Source: Pilatotrama ljubarskyi
Lineage: Eukaryota; Basidiomycota; Agaricomycetes; Polyporales; Polyporaceae
Assembly (NCBI GenBank): GCA_022385805.1
Contig: MU277687.1
Span: 402,245 to 466,244, forward strand
Direction: 5' to 3'
DNA length: 64,000 nt
Numbering within the stretch: position 1 is the first letter of the stretch; every line of letters begins with the position of its first letter. This document shows, piece after piece, positions 45,064 to 56,321 of the stretch. Below the pieces are notes generated by a model. It searched no databases. It was not told where the DNA came from and was given only the letters and a program-made list of their open reading frames with translations. The position numbers and the translations under genes were made by a program.

Positions 45064-46134
45064 TCACAGTCGCTTCAGGGCCTTCTTCCGCTTCTCGCCT
45101 CCTGCTCCGCTGCTCACTGCTGCTCGCTTCACGGCCTTGTTTGCCGACGCGTCCGCTGGAACCTTCACGGCAATGTTGGAATCCGCGGTCCCTAGGGGTG
45201 ACGGTGATGTCAGCCGCTCCTTTGGTGAAGTTCCCTTCTCAGATGACAGATTCGTTGGTGAGGGTGTGGTAGGACTCGGGTAAGTATTAGGCGTCGATGG
45301 ATGTAGAGGCTGCGAGGGTACTGAGGGTGACGGGGAGGTTGCCTTGGAGGGCACCGACGTTGTTGTCGCTGGTAGGACTTTGGAGGTTGACGCCACTGGT
45401 GTGGCCGCCGCCTCAGACGCTGCAGGTGTGTTGAACTCGGCCGGCCGAATCTGGGCTCGTATGAATATCGGCCAACACGTCTCCCCATGCTTACGTACCT
45501 TCGGTTTTGCGTGTACGCTCGTGATGAGCCTCGCGCGCTCGCAATAGCTATTGTAGTCCTCCAGCAACAGCTTTCCGGCCTCCTCATCCAGGGCGGACTC
45601 GGGATTGGGATAGATGAGCAGGCACTTCACCGTGAGAAGAATGTGGCCGATTCCATAGGAGGATTTCCAGTCCTTCTTGAGGGTGTTCACACAGATCTCG
45701 CCCGTGGCGGAGACATTTGGATGGAAGATCTTGGTTGAAAACCAGCCTATGATTGCTGCGTATGAGTGGGCCGAGGGTAGGATGTATGGCAACATACGCA
45801 CATTTCGGGGGTGCCGCGGGGAACTCTTCCGTGAACTGAAACCTAACCCTAAAGTAGCCTCCCGCGTAAGGCGTGCCCTCTGCGCGAGACGCGTCAGGAG
45901 CGTGCAGACATGTCAAACAGGGGGCGAAAGGTGCGCACCTGGGCCCTCGATGATGCCCGTCACGTCGAGCATGTTATCTTCGTTTGTAACGACGCGTATT
46001 CCCTCAGGGGGGTTGGTCCGGAGCTCACTAAGCTCGCGCATGAGGCGGCGGAGGACGGCGGGTGTGACGGACTATCCCAATAATCAGTTTCTGCGCCACA
46101 TGTCTATACCAGGCCGAACGGAAAGACGTACCAT
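45064..46134 (-). CDS. Ubiquitin-conjugating enzyme E2, UBE2S-like
   Basis: Coding exons are 46132-46134 (the ATG alone), 45939-46071, 45802-45879, 45499-45746 and 45064-45450, giving 282 residues. The UBC fold spans about residues 1-155: [60 protein letters not shown], then [12 protein letters not shown] with the catalytic Cys, and [20 protein letters not shown]. These residues are those of UBE2S, the E2 that elongates Lys11 chains for the APC/C. A long Ser/Thr/Pro linker ends in a lysine-rich tail KRKKALKRL, matching the UBE2S C-terminal Leu-Arg tail that docks on the APC/C. Initiation is inferred from the ATG adjoining a GTACGT donor. Confidence 0.88.
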
Positions 46135-47381
46135 AATTCGAGGAGGGCGAGGAGGCGGGCGGTATGTGCGTATTCGCGTTGAAGTTGTGGTTAGAAGTCA
46201 ACCAGGGTGGCGCCCGATCCATCTCCGACCGGCCCTAATGTGCTCAGCCACGATTGTAATGCCGTGACGGGTCGCGTCACATTATATCGTCCTCCGTGAT
46301 TCGAAACCGAGTCCGGACCCCAGTCACGAACCCTGACCTCCTGAGTTCTAGTTGCCAGGAGCCAACGCAAAAGATGTTTCCTTGACGACTTACCTGATAT
46401 TCGACAGCCCTTTCTGTCTTTCTGGATTGACGCCTTACGACGGGTGACGTCCTTTGGCATCAATAGCGCTCAGCATACACAAGATCATACTAAGGTATGA
46501 AGGTACGTGGGCGTGCGATAACAGGCGATGTCATACATGATCTGATCATGTAGGTAAGGAAGATGCTTATCTACTCTCCATACGTAGTAGTACCGTCTAG
46601 ATGGCGAGGAAGCGCCTCCACATCGTCAGGTACGTGAACTCTGCGTTGTAAAGCAAGTGCTGTGCTCAGCATTTGCATTTAGATGAATGAGCGTGTTTGC
46701 TTTGCGACCGTAAGTCTGCATGCCACGGGATCTGCATGGACATTTCCCGTGGAGTGCTTCTGTTTACGTGGCCAGTGGGTTCGCCAGCAATCACTACAGC
46801 GAGTAGTGCGGCTGCGCTCTTGCGGCCCGTCGTTGGGTACGCTCTGCGACGCCATTTGCGAGGGATGAATTGCCCGCCAAAGTGGCTTCACCTGCGATAT
46901 TAACTGTGCAACAGTTCAACGGCGTGGGGATGTAACAATTCCCGGTACAGTCGGATTTTAGCCCTCTATCCCACTCAGACGCTCCAGCACGAAACACTTC
47001 AGATTCTGCATGCTCCATGTGCAAGAGCATAGTACCTAAGCGTTGCTGCGCTGTTCAGGGGCATAATGTCCACACGGATTACATGCTTTCCTGTGTCCCT
47101 TGACCCGAATCGGCCGTATATATCCCCACGTTTGATGATGATCTCAAGTCGGCGAAACGTCATGGTAAGCCGATTACTCATGCCCCGCAATCCCCCGCCG
47201 CAATCCCCGAGGCAGTGTCAGCGACGTCGTGGCCTCGGCATGATATGTTCGTCGCGATGGCGCAAGAGGACTCAATTATAAATACGGATGGCTGAGGTGA
47301 AGCACCGGAAGGGCATAACTCCAGCACGCATATCTACTACTAGACGTTTACCGCATATCGTGACCTTACAGCATCCCACAC
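46135..47381. other. Divergent region, UBE2S-like / SDR2
   Basis: About 1.25 kb between two divergent starts. It holds the UBE2S-like 5' leader, the SDR2 TATA box at 47277-47284 and no supported gene. Confidence 0.45.
47277..47284 (+). promoter_or_regulatory. TATA box of the NAD-dependent reductase gene
   Basis: TATAAATA lies 98-105 bp upstream of the ATG at 47382, in the normal position for a fungal TATA promoter. Confidence 0.5.
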
Positions 47382-48781
47382 ATGTCTTCAAAGCAACTCA
47401 TTCTAGTGCGCCCTTGCTCTCGGACGGTTGTCTACTACTCTGATGACTCAACCTAATTGTCTACAGGTCACCGGCATCAATGGGTTTCTCGGTGCCCACA
47501 TCGTAGATCAACTGGTGAAGGCCGGGTATCGCGTCAGAGGGCACGTCTTGTCATCTTCGTAACCTTGGTCTAGGGACTGACTCGCTATACAGCACTGTCC
47601 GGTCTAGCAAGCTTGAATTCGCCCGCGAGAGCAATGCGGCATACGGTGCCGACGTCGAAGTCGTCGCTGCTGACGATCTCGCATTCGGGGACTTTACAGC
47701 TGTGCTCAAGGGTGCATGTTCATGCGACATCTTGACGGAGACTCTTATACTGAAGCGGAGTGCATGATGATAGACGTTTACGGCGTCATCCACGCTGCCG
47801 CTCCTTTGGTTGGCGCAGACACGCCGGAGAATGCTCTCACAGTGCGTTTGAGGGAGACCGGTCATATTATCCGCGTTCTGCTAAGATTCGGGCTGCAGGC
47901 AGCGATCGAAGGCGCGGTGAACATCCTGCGCCAGGCCGAGAAGGCGGGCATCAAGCGCTACGTCCTAGTCAGCAGCGCAGTTACAATCCGAAACCCCGAG
48001 TACCCTAACAATGCTCCCTGGAAGGACACAGTTAAGACATAGTCTGTTTCCGTTCGTTCTTGGTCCACTTATGCAAGCGCACTTTGCATTCAGATTGGTT
48101 TGAAGTCACGCGGGAGCAAGCACTCGAGAGCAAAAACCCTCAACTGGTATACGCAGCCGAGAAGGTGCTCGCCGAGCGCGCGGTATGGGAGTTTGCAGAG
48201 GCACACCCCAACATCGACGTCACAGCCCGTATGTCTTCATGGAACGACAGCCCTCCTGACCTGACTTATACCGACCTCTGGCCTCCGCAGTGGACCCTCC
48301 TGTCTTCATCGGCCCCTTTGCGCCGAACTTCCGCTTCATCGACGCCCTTGTGAAGGAGCTGAGCACTGACAGTGTACTCCGCGAGCTACTCAGCCCCTCC
48401 GGCAACTTCTTCTTCCCCTTCCTGCCTCTGATTGACGTCCGCGATGTGGCGCGCTCTACCGTACACGTCCTCACTGCGCCGTGTGGCCGCGACGTCGGGA
48501 GGAAGCGGCTCCTGTTCCTGCCGCACGCCCTTAGCTGGAAGGAGGTTGCAGAGCTCGTTGCCGAAGAGCGTCCGGAGCTCAAGGACCGCATCTCCAAGCC
48601 GGCGCTGACGGAGTATTCCCATCCCGCCCCCGAGAACATGGGTGCAGACGCGACGCGGAAGTCGATCGAGGTCCTGAGATTGGGCGAGCTGACGGATTGG
48701 AAGAAGTCCGTGCTCGATGGTGCGGATTCCTACATTGAGGCCGAGAGAAGGTTTGCGCAGGAGGGCAAGACGTTCCACTAG
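47382..48781 (+). CDS. NAD(P)-dependent epimerase/dehydratase, dihydroflavonol-4-reductase-like (extended SDR)
   Basis: Seven exons: 47382-47405, 47467-47540, 47593-47711, 47774-47841, 47899-48030, 48078-48228, 48291-48781, encoding 352 residues. The Rossmann motif is LILVTGINGFLGAHIVDQLV with GYRVRGTVRSSK. DVYGVIHAAAPLVG is the adenine-side motif, KRYVLVSSAVTI contains the catalytic Ser, and LVYAAEKVLAERA is YxxxK. DPPVFIGPFAPNF completes the family order. Fungal members reduce aldehydes or ketones of varied metabolites; the substrate is unknown. The second intron starts with GC and not GT (after AGAGG at 47540), which alone restores RGTVRS. Intron 5 (48031-48077) is weakly defined: its AAG acceptor gives TLHSDWFEV in frame. 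Confidence 0.85.
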
Positions 48782-49264
48782 ACGACTCCTGTCCGAGGAC
48801 GGATCTCTTGCAATACACATGTATAAGTGGTACTTAGAGTCGATGTGTTTATTCGCTACATCTGTATAATCGACGGTGCCTCTCGCTGCTCGCATCGACT
48901 TGGGTGACTCCTTCAAGGCAGTGCTGAAATTTGTGCGTTACAGTAGACGACGCACCGGGTCCAGCTGCCCACCTAGGGGCATACGCTAAAGAGCCACTGT
49001 GTATACGATCGACTCCTCATACGATGTGCAAGATCGACGAGACCAGGGAGAGAATGTGGTGGTAGTACGAGCTTGAATTTGGCGTGAACTTCCTGTGACG
49101 AGCGCCTCCTTCCTTATTCGTCAGGCAGATCTGCGATGTGACTCACCTCCAGATCGGCTAGATATTTCGTAGATCTCTCATTTCCCCGCTCGCGCCGTCT
49201 GCAGCCTCCGCTTTGCTGCTACTCCGGATACTACCCACCTTCACAGCCTAAGTAGGAGGCAAAC
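48782..49264. other. SDR2-ADE13 intergenic
   Basis: About 0.48 kb with the SDR2 3' end and the ADE13 promoter. I see no gene or repeat. Confidence 0.5.
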
Positions 49265-51210
49265 ATGGAGGCCTTCGACACCTACCAAACGCCGCTCTCA
49301 AGGTTCATAGTCCCTCGCTCTCCCAGTCCGCGCCCCAGACACCCGATCCTGATGCCGCGCCCCTAGCCGCTATGCAAGCAAGGAGATGGCCCACCTTTTC
49401 TCCCCGGCTGTATGTCGCCCTCGTCTACCTCGGTGCGCTCATCCTCGCCGGATACTCAGTCCGATGCGCGTTGTGTAGAACCGGTTCCACACCTGGCGAA
49501 AGCTCTGGCTGAACCTCGCGATCGCGGAGAAGGAGCTCGGGCTCAACATCTCGGACGAGGCCATCGAGCAGATGAAGGCGAACCTCGTACGTCCCTAGTG
49601 GCTCTGCGCGTTCTGAGAGCTGTGTTCACAGTTTGTTAGCATCTGGACCCCAAGCAGTTCGAGATCGCCGCGGCGGAGGAGAAGAAGAGGCGGCACGACG
49701 TGATGGCGCACGTCCACACCTTCGGCCAGGTCGCCCCCGCCGCCGCGGGCATCATCCACCTCGGCGCGACTTCCTGCTACGTTACAGAGTACGCCCCGCC
49801 TCTCTCTGTTGATCTCACGCTCGACGTGCCCAACGTGCGCCTTGTAGCAACGCGGACCTCATCTTCTTGCGCGAGGCGCTCACGCTCCTCCTGCAAAAGC
49901 TCGCGGTGGTGATCGACCGCTTCGCCAAGTTCGCGGAACAATACCGCGACCTCCCCACGCTCGGCTTCACGCACTTCCAGCCCGCACAGCTCACGACCGT
50001 CGGCAAGCGCGCGACGCTCTGGATCCAGGTGCGCCTCTGCGTTATCCGTCGCTGTCTGTTCGTTTTGTCTCAACGAGCGCGGGTCGGACGTCGGGGAAAC
50101 AGGAGCTTCTGTGGGATCTGCGCAACATCAAGCGCGCGAGGGACGACCTTGGGTTCCGCGGTGTCAAGGGCACGACCGGCACCCAGGCCAGCTTCCTCGC
50201 CCTGTTCGACGGTGATCACGACAAGGTCAGACGGCGTCTCATTCCGTCTCATGGCCGAGCGCTCAGTGCTGTTCTCAGGTCGAGGAGCTCGACCGTCGCG
50301 TTACCGAGCTGTGCGGGTTCAGCTATGCGTACCCAGTCACGTCGCAGACGTACTCTAGGAAGATCGACATCGACGTGCTCGCGCCCTTGGCTAGCTTTGG
50401 CGCGACCGCGCACAAGCTCGCTACTGACCTGCGCCTACTCGCGAACCTGAAAGTCTGTTACCACCCCTCTTATCGCAACATCAGCTCACAGGGCGCAATC
50501 ACGCAGGAAGTCGAGGAGCCGTTCGAGTCGACGCAGATCGGGTCGTCGGCGATGGCGTACAAGCGGAACCCGATGCGGTCCGAGCGGATCTGCAGCCTGT
50601 CGCGGCACCTGATGACGATCCAGCAGAACGCGCTGGGCACGGCGAGCGTGCAGTGGTTCGAGCGCACGCTGGACGACAGCGCGAACCGGCGCATCACGCT
50701 CCCCGAGGCGTTCCTCACCGCGGACATCGTGCTCACGACGCTGCAGAACGTGAGCGAGGGCCTTGTCGTGTACCCGAAGGTCATCGCGCGCCGCATCGCG
50801 CAGGAGCTACCCTTCATGGCCACGGAGAACATCATCATGGCGATGGTGAAGAGCGGCGGGGACCGCCAGGAGGCGCACGAGAAGATCCGGGTGCGTCATG
50901 CTGTTGTGTAGCTTCTGTTTCGAGAGACGTCCGTTGACGGATGGACGTGGCGCAGGTGCTGTCGCACGAGGCTGCGCACCAGGTGAAGCAGCTTGGGCTG
51001 GAGAACGACCTGATCGAGCGCGTCCGCGCAGACCCATATTTTGACCCTATCAAGGGCCAGCTTGACGTGCTGCTCGACCCGAAGAGCTTCATCGGGCGCG
51101 CCCCGGAGCAGGTGGACAGGTTCCTGGCGGAATGGGTACGGCCTGCGCTGGCGGATAACGAGCTGCAGGCTGCGCTTGGAAGGGCTGGGAAGGCCGAGCT
51201 GAATGTGTAA
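49265..51210 (+). CDS. ADE13: Adenylosuccinate lyase
   Basis: Nine exons: 49265-49302, 49367-49409, 49479-49586, 49640-49788, 49848-50028, 50103-50225, 50279-50452, 50507-50890, 50956-51210. They encode 484 residues, matching yeast Ade13 (482). The cytosolic enzyme of the fumarase/aspartase superfamily acts twice in AMP synthesis, cleaving SAICAR and adenylosuccinate to release fumarate. Recognised blocks are [79 protein letters not shown] and the signature [20 protein letters not shown] carrying the catalytic Ser loop. The terminal domain has [17 protein letters not shown]. All catalytic regions are present and the frame is intact. Confidence 0.95.
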
Positions 51211-52043
51211 GGGCAGCCGGGCGGAACGTTATAGAAAGGATGGCGAATGTCATGGGTGTGTATACTATGTACATGTGCAAAAGACCCCGTAAGCGGGTCA
51301 GTTGGATCTTCGTTTCCTAACCTGTTGACGGGCATGCTAGCTGCTATTCCTCGGATGCCAGATTGTATTAGGAGGTTCAAAGTTCAAACAGAGCGTGAAG
51401 CTTGAGTAGGGAGGATGCCACAACTTGAAGATAGATTTCAGGGGCGTGGGAACGATCGTTACCCCGCATTTCGCCAGAGATTGGCCGGGGCGGGCGCCTG
51501 TGTGCTCTTGTTGGCTGTTCGCACAGGACCGTGGTGCTGCTGCAGCTGACCGCCCCGAGTCTCCTGTGCTCGATCCCCGTGGGGCTCGCTGATATAAACA
51601 ACGTGCCCTCCTCTTCTCCGCCCGACACGTCTTGCTCTCGACCACCACCACCCCCGCCTCGCTCGACAAAGACCCCCGCACTCCCGGGCCCAGGTCTCTC
51701 GCCCCCAGACTAGATCTGTTGTCCGTGCAGAACTGCGCAACAGCACTACCTATCTATAGGTTACAATTCCCTCTAGACGCACCATCATCATGGTTCGCAA
51801 TCCTTCGCGTTGACGTACTGAAGAGAGAGACTTAGACTGACCTGGCTTGCAGCCGGCCCATGACGATCAGCATCGCGATGTTCTGAGTCTGCGTCTCGCA
51901 CTCGGCTCCATCCTCTCCCCCGTAAGTATACGCTTGATTGGTTGAGATGTCCCCTCGCGACCCCTGCCCCTCACCTGCCACCAACCGCACCTGCTCCTTC
52001 TCCTGTTGTCGTTGTCACGGGCGCACATCAGCCCTAACGTAGC
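51211..52043. other. ADE13 3' region / small-gene upstream region
   Basis: About 0.83 kb. Short C/T-rich stretches and a TATATAAAC-like site near 51590 are present. I see no supported gene. Confidence 0.4.
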
Positions 52044-52424
52044 ATGCAGAAACGTCCACACCCAGCCCAGTCCTCCGCCACCTCGGGCACCGCCAGCCCC
52101 GCTCTGCACTGCCCGCACTCCGCGATGCCCCTCGCCACCTCCTCGTCCTCCTCCAGCTCACACGGGTCACTATCCGCCCCGTCGGCGACGCCCGTGCCGC
52201 ACGCCCACCGCCAGCCAGCCATGCCCTCGATCGAGTCCCCCGCGGTGCACGCGCTGGACGAGGCGCACCCCCGAGCGCCAGACGCGATGAGCGTCCCGTC
52301 GACGGGCACGCCGGTGTCCGGAGGCGCGTCGGGGAGCGCGACTCCTGGCGGGCGCGCGAACTTCATCGGCACGCTGCAGTCGAAGAGCGCGTGGGACGCC
52401 CTCATCCACGGGTCCTGGGTGTGA
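52044..52424 (+). CDS. Small Ser/Pro/Ala-rich hypothetical protein
   Basis: A single open frame of 126 residues starts at 52044. Most of it is low complexity (Ser, Pro, Ala, Thr, with a run of Ser near residue 33). The last 20 residues are different and specific (RANFIGTLQSKSAWDALIHG followed by SWV), the kind of C-terminal motif seen at the end of short unannotated basidiomycete proteins. I assign no function. No membrane segment or signal peptide is seen. The ATG follows a TAG that could be a splice acceptor, so an upstream noncoding exon is possible. Confidence 0.5.
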   Translation: MQKRPHPAQSSATSGTASPALHCPHSAMPLATSSSSSSSHGSLSAPSATPVPHAHRQPAMPSIESPAVHALDEAHPRAPDAMSVPSTGTPVSGGASGSATPGGRANFIGTLQSKSAWDALIHGSWV

Positions 52425-53319
52425 AGCACTCGCGCTCGCATCCGTGCTCTTTTCCTGTGCCTCTGCCTAGACGTTTCCGCTTTAGAGGGTGGGTTCCCCC
52501 GGGTCGAGATCTTCGAGATCTTCTTTCTATCGGACAGCGTTACACGCCATGCGATGTGTGAGACTGCAGGCCCGTACACTGACTACGACAACGGTCTAGC
52601 TTACCGCCGTTACGAATCCCGAGTCGTTTCGCGTACATCCCCTTACCCTACGGTACACTGACTTGACAGAGCTCCAGGCTTCGGACCGGTGCACTCGATT
52701 GGCTGGCTATGTGCAGTAGTCGGTGGTCGACGTCCAGCCACCGTCCTTCTGGAGTTCCTCTCCCTACTCTGCGAGATCGATATCCCCTTTCATCCCCCAT
52801 CCCCCCCGTCCATCCATTCATCCCTCTTCCCATCCTGTCGCTTTCGTGCAGTTGTCTTTATACCTGGCCGCTCGTTCATTCTGTGCAGGCGTGTAGTATA
52901 TGTACTCAGACCTTTGCGAATACTCACCATTCACCGGTTCACTCCTGCCCTCTGGGCCCAACGCATTGGGTACGGCGAACAAACTCGGAGGCGCGCGCCT
53001 GCGTCGGTGACGGAGGTCGGCTAAAGGGGAACGGGAACGTGGACGCGGGCGACGATGACAGCATCGACGCGGCAGTGCGGCGTTTGCAGCGTCGTGCAGG
53101 ACCTGCACGGCCTTTCGAGCGTCGTCGACGTCCGTAACTGTGGCACATCCTCCTGAGCCCGTACGCCAATGACTCTCCCTTATATGCTCGTGCCATAGAG
53201 CGAGACTTCTCTACTACTCCGTCCCCTTGTGTTACATTGCTGGTACTGATCGATCACTTATTCAACTTGCATCGACGACCCGACCTCAGCTGGATCCACG
53301 TTGAATGCATACGTACTAA
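52425..53319. other. Region upstream of the PH-CNH gene
   Basis: About 0.9 kb. I looked here for a DH (RhoGEF) or DEP domain in all frames and saw none; an in-frame TAA at 53317 closes the downstream gene's first exon. Otherwise I see nothing. Confidence 0.45.
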
Positions 53320-55881
53320 ATGCAATCGCCAATGATCAAGCCTATGGCGGAATACCACAGCCGCAGTTCTTCCACAGGTAACAAGCCAAGCCCTTCCCTC
53401 CTTGCTTAGGCTCACGACCACGCGCGTGCTGTTCCACAGAACCCAGCAGCAGGATACCCAGAGATGCGTGGTATCGCGCGAGCTGGTACAGCGACAGGCT
53501 CGAGTTCAAAGACACCAGTATCGTCGTCGTACGTCGCCTCCTCCTACCTTCTAATCATCATGACCGATCAACTGAATGTTTGCGCACCGTAGGACCTCGG
53601 CCTCAATGACCCCGCGCGGCAGGTCGTCCATGCGGGTCCGCTCTTCCGCCAGACCGAGCTCAGCCCGTTGAAGCGCACCGTGAGCGGCGGGGGCGCAGGC
53701 TGGAAGCTGCTCTGGGTCGTTCTGTTTGACAACTACCGTGCGTCCTTCCCCGAGAGCCTTCCAGAAATCAGAAGAGAGGCTGACCGGGGGGAACTCCTCG
53801 ATAGTGGTGATGACTAAACAAAAGGGCCAGGGTGCCGAGACGCGATATGTCGTGTGGAAGCCTGTAGGTACTAGCTCGAGATCGTAGCGCGGTTGTACTA
53901 GACTCACGCTCACTGGTTTGTGCAGCCAGTCCGACTCGAGTTCCTCGCGCTTGAGAGCCTCTCGATTCGCCCCGTGCAGCGCAGCAACACCCTCAGCCGC
54001 ATGATGCGCCGCAGCGAGTCCCCCGGTCCCGGCCGCATCTCCCCCGACCCTTCCTTCCCCCTCTCCTCCGACCCGGCATCCGACGCGTACTACCCCGTCT
54101 CCTTCCGCACGCACGGCAAGCACGGCGCTTCGTACACGCTTTACGCCGCCACCGCGGAGGAGCGTGCGGAGTGGCGGCGGCGGCTGCGCGAGGCGCTCGC
54201 GGCGCGCAGGGCCGCGCAGGAGGCGGGGAGCATCTTCAGGTTAGAGACGATCACGAGGGATACGGCGGAGAGCCAGGAGGCGCCGGCCCATGCGGAGGGG
54301 CTGGTTACTGGGAGAGTGACTTGTACGCTGCCGTTTGGTATGTGCCTGGCGAGAATGCTGTTGGGAGTGAAGGGAGATGCTGATGCACATGTGCATGAAG
54401 GGATGAGCGATGGACGCCACTTTGTTGCCATTGGGAGCGAAGACGGGGTTTGGATCGGCATGCCTGGTCGACCTGAATGTAGGTGCATGTTTGGGTCTCC
54501 TGAGCTCCAGAAAACGACCAGCGCTGACGGTCCAGCGGTGCTCCTTTAACATGCAGCGATCCAGCGAGTCATGTCTCTGAAGCTGGTCACCCAAATCGCC
54601 TTCCTGGCAGAGTACGGCTTACTGATCGTGCTGGCGGACAAGGTACGCCGTTGCCCTCCTGGTCTACTACGTTTTTAAAAGGCTTAGGCTCACCGCGGCT
54701 GTGCATATCGATGTCGTAGATACTCTACGCGATAGACATCGAGAGCGTCATACCAAGCGGCGGCCAGACCGCGACACAGCCCGCGTTCGGCCTGCAGACG
54801 ATCAGCAATCCACACCACCCGGTCCATTTCTTCAGCGTAGGTCGATTGGGAGGCCGGACTCTCATCACGTACAAGAAGAGAAAAGGGGTCAGTGTGAGCG
54901 TCTCGCCGTCACGCCTGCGCCTCCCTCATTCACGCGCTGACGGTCAGCGCTCTTGTAGCTGGACAGCGTCTTCCGCCTTTTGCGCGTCTTCCGACCTGTC
55001 GAACCATGGGCCGCTCAAGACCCTCCCAAGATCGAGGTGGACAGGGTACGACATCACCCGGTCAGTACTAAAGGAACATGAGAACGCTCAAGCAGAGCCA
55101 TCTAGGAGTTCTTCCTCCCGTCTGACGCACACGACCTGCTCTTTCTGAAAAGCAAGGTCTGCATATTGTGCACGCGAGGGTTCGAGATCATGGATCTCTC
55201 AGAGTGAGTCCCCCTTCGCCTTCCGACACCGTGATTCGGCTGAAATCGCGACGTATATTAGCTTCTCGAGCGCAACCATCCCGCTAGAGGAAGATCTGCG
55301 CCGGCTGGGCAAGCGGTCTAGTGCGTGCAGGTCGATAGCGATGTTCCGCATACGGGAAGACGAGTTTCTCCTCTGCTATGACGGTATGTCCCACCTCGGT
55401 CTCATATCACTCAACCTCATCAGTCATCTCAGAATTCGGACTGTACGTGGACAAACGAGGCGCCCCATCTCGCTCGCCGCCTACAATCGAATGGGAAGGA
55501 GTAGCGACGGAAGCGGCCTGGCACGCGCCCTACGTCCTCCTGTTCTGCCCGTCCTTCGTCGAAGTGCGACACGTCGAGTCCGGCCGGCTGGCGCAGATTA
55601 TCCCCGGACAGGACGTCCGCTGTCTGTGGGACGGGCGAGGCGTCGTCCACCCCCCGCAAGCTCCGGAGGTCGCGGCGTTTGGGGATTTCGACGATCCCCG
55701 AACGCCTCGCGTTCATGCTGTGATGGACGATTCCGAGATCTCTTCGTTCAAGAATCCTGCTGCTACGAGGAGACAGCATGTGGTCGAGCTGGTCCCGACT
55801 GAACGCCTGATCGTGCCCGGGGCGCGCTACTCTCCTTCGCTGCTCAGTGTCGCTGATACCCTTCCCCCATACACACCTTAG
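53320..55881 (+). CDS. PH-CNH (citron homology) protein, Rom2-like but without DH domain
   Basis: Twelve exons: 53320-53377, 53440-53528, 53593-53737, 53805-53863, 53926-54337, 54401-54478, 54557-54642, 54720-54887, 54959-55045, 55106-55203, 55262-55383, 55433-55881. They encode 616 residues. A PH-type region (about 50-205) has DLGLNDPARQVVHAGPLFRQ, WKLLWVVLFDNYLVMTKQKG and VRLEFLALESLSIR. A CNH domain (about 240-590) has SDGRHFVAIGSEDGVWIGMP, SIQRVMSLKLVTQIAFLAEY, GLLIVLADKILYAID and FLLCYDEFGLYVDKRG. This is the C-terminal half of Rom1/Rom2 Rho1 exchange factors. The DEP and catalytic DH domains that should precede it are absent and a stop codon lies just upstream of the first ATG. It may be a truncated paralogue or a scaffold that binds Rho GTPases or membranes without exchange activity. 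Confidence 0.8.
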
Positions 55882-56321
55882 ACGATTTGTCCACGCCGAG
55901 CTACCGCGCTGCATATACTGACGGACTTCCTTGCATTGTAATTTATTCGCTTTCCTGACATATGGAATGCGCTCTTCGGTGGTAGTGTGATTCGTTTGAG
56001 GTGGGCCGAAATAGGTGGTGACGGAGGCTGACGGCACCCGCCATCCTCCGGCAGTCACATTTGTGTACTCGCCCGTTCGAGTCTGGCCCGTCTCTTCATC
56101 CCGCCCACGGTTATCCGCCACATCCTACTGTCCCCGCCGAGCTCGACATCTTGACACTATCTAGCGTGAAACGCGAGCTCTCGTAGCTACTAGGGGAATC
56201 ACCTGTGCAGCAGCACCGGCTGGAGCAGAACTTCTCAGGTGAGACGTGGTCTGCTGCCATTCGGACATGATTCTAACGACTGCTGCATTTCACAGGCAGG
56301 GGTTGAATTGTATCCGCGCAG
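55882..56321. other. PH-CNH / H2C2 gene intergenic
   Basis: About 0.44 kb; it may hold a noncoding first exon of the next gene, whose ATG directly follows a CAG. I see nothing else. Confidence 0.45.
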
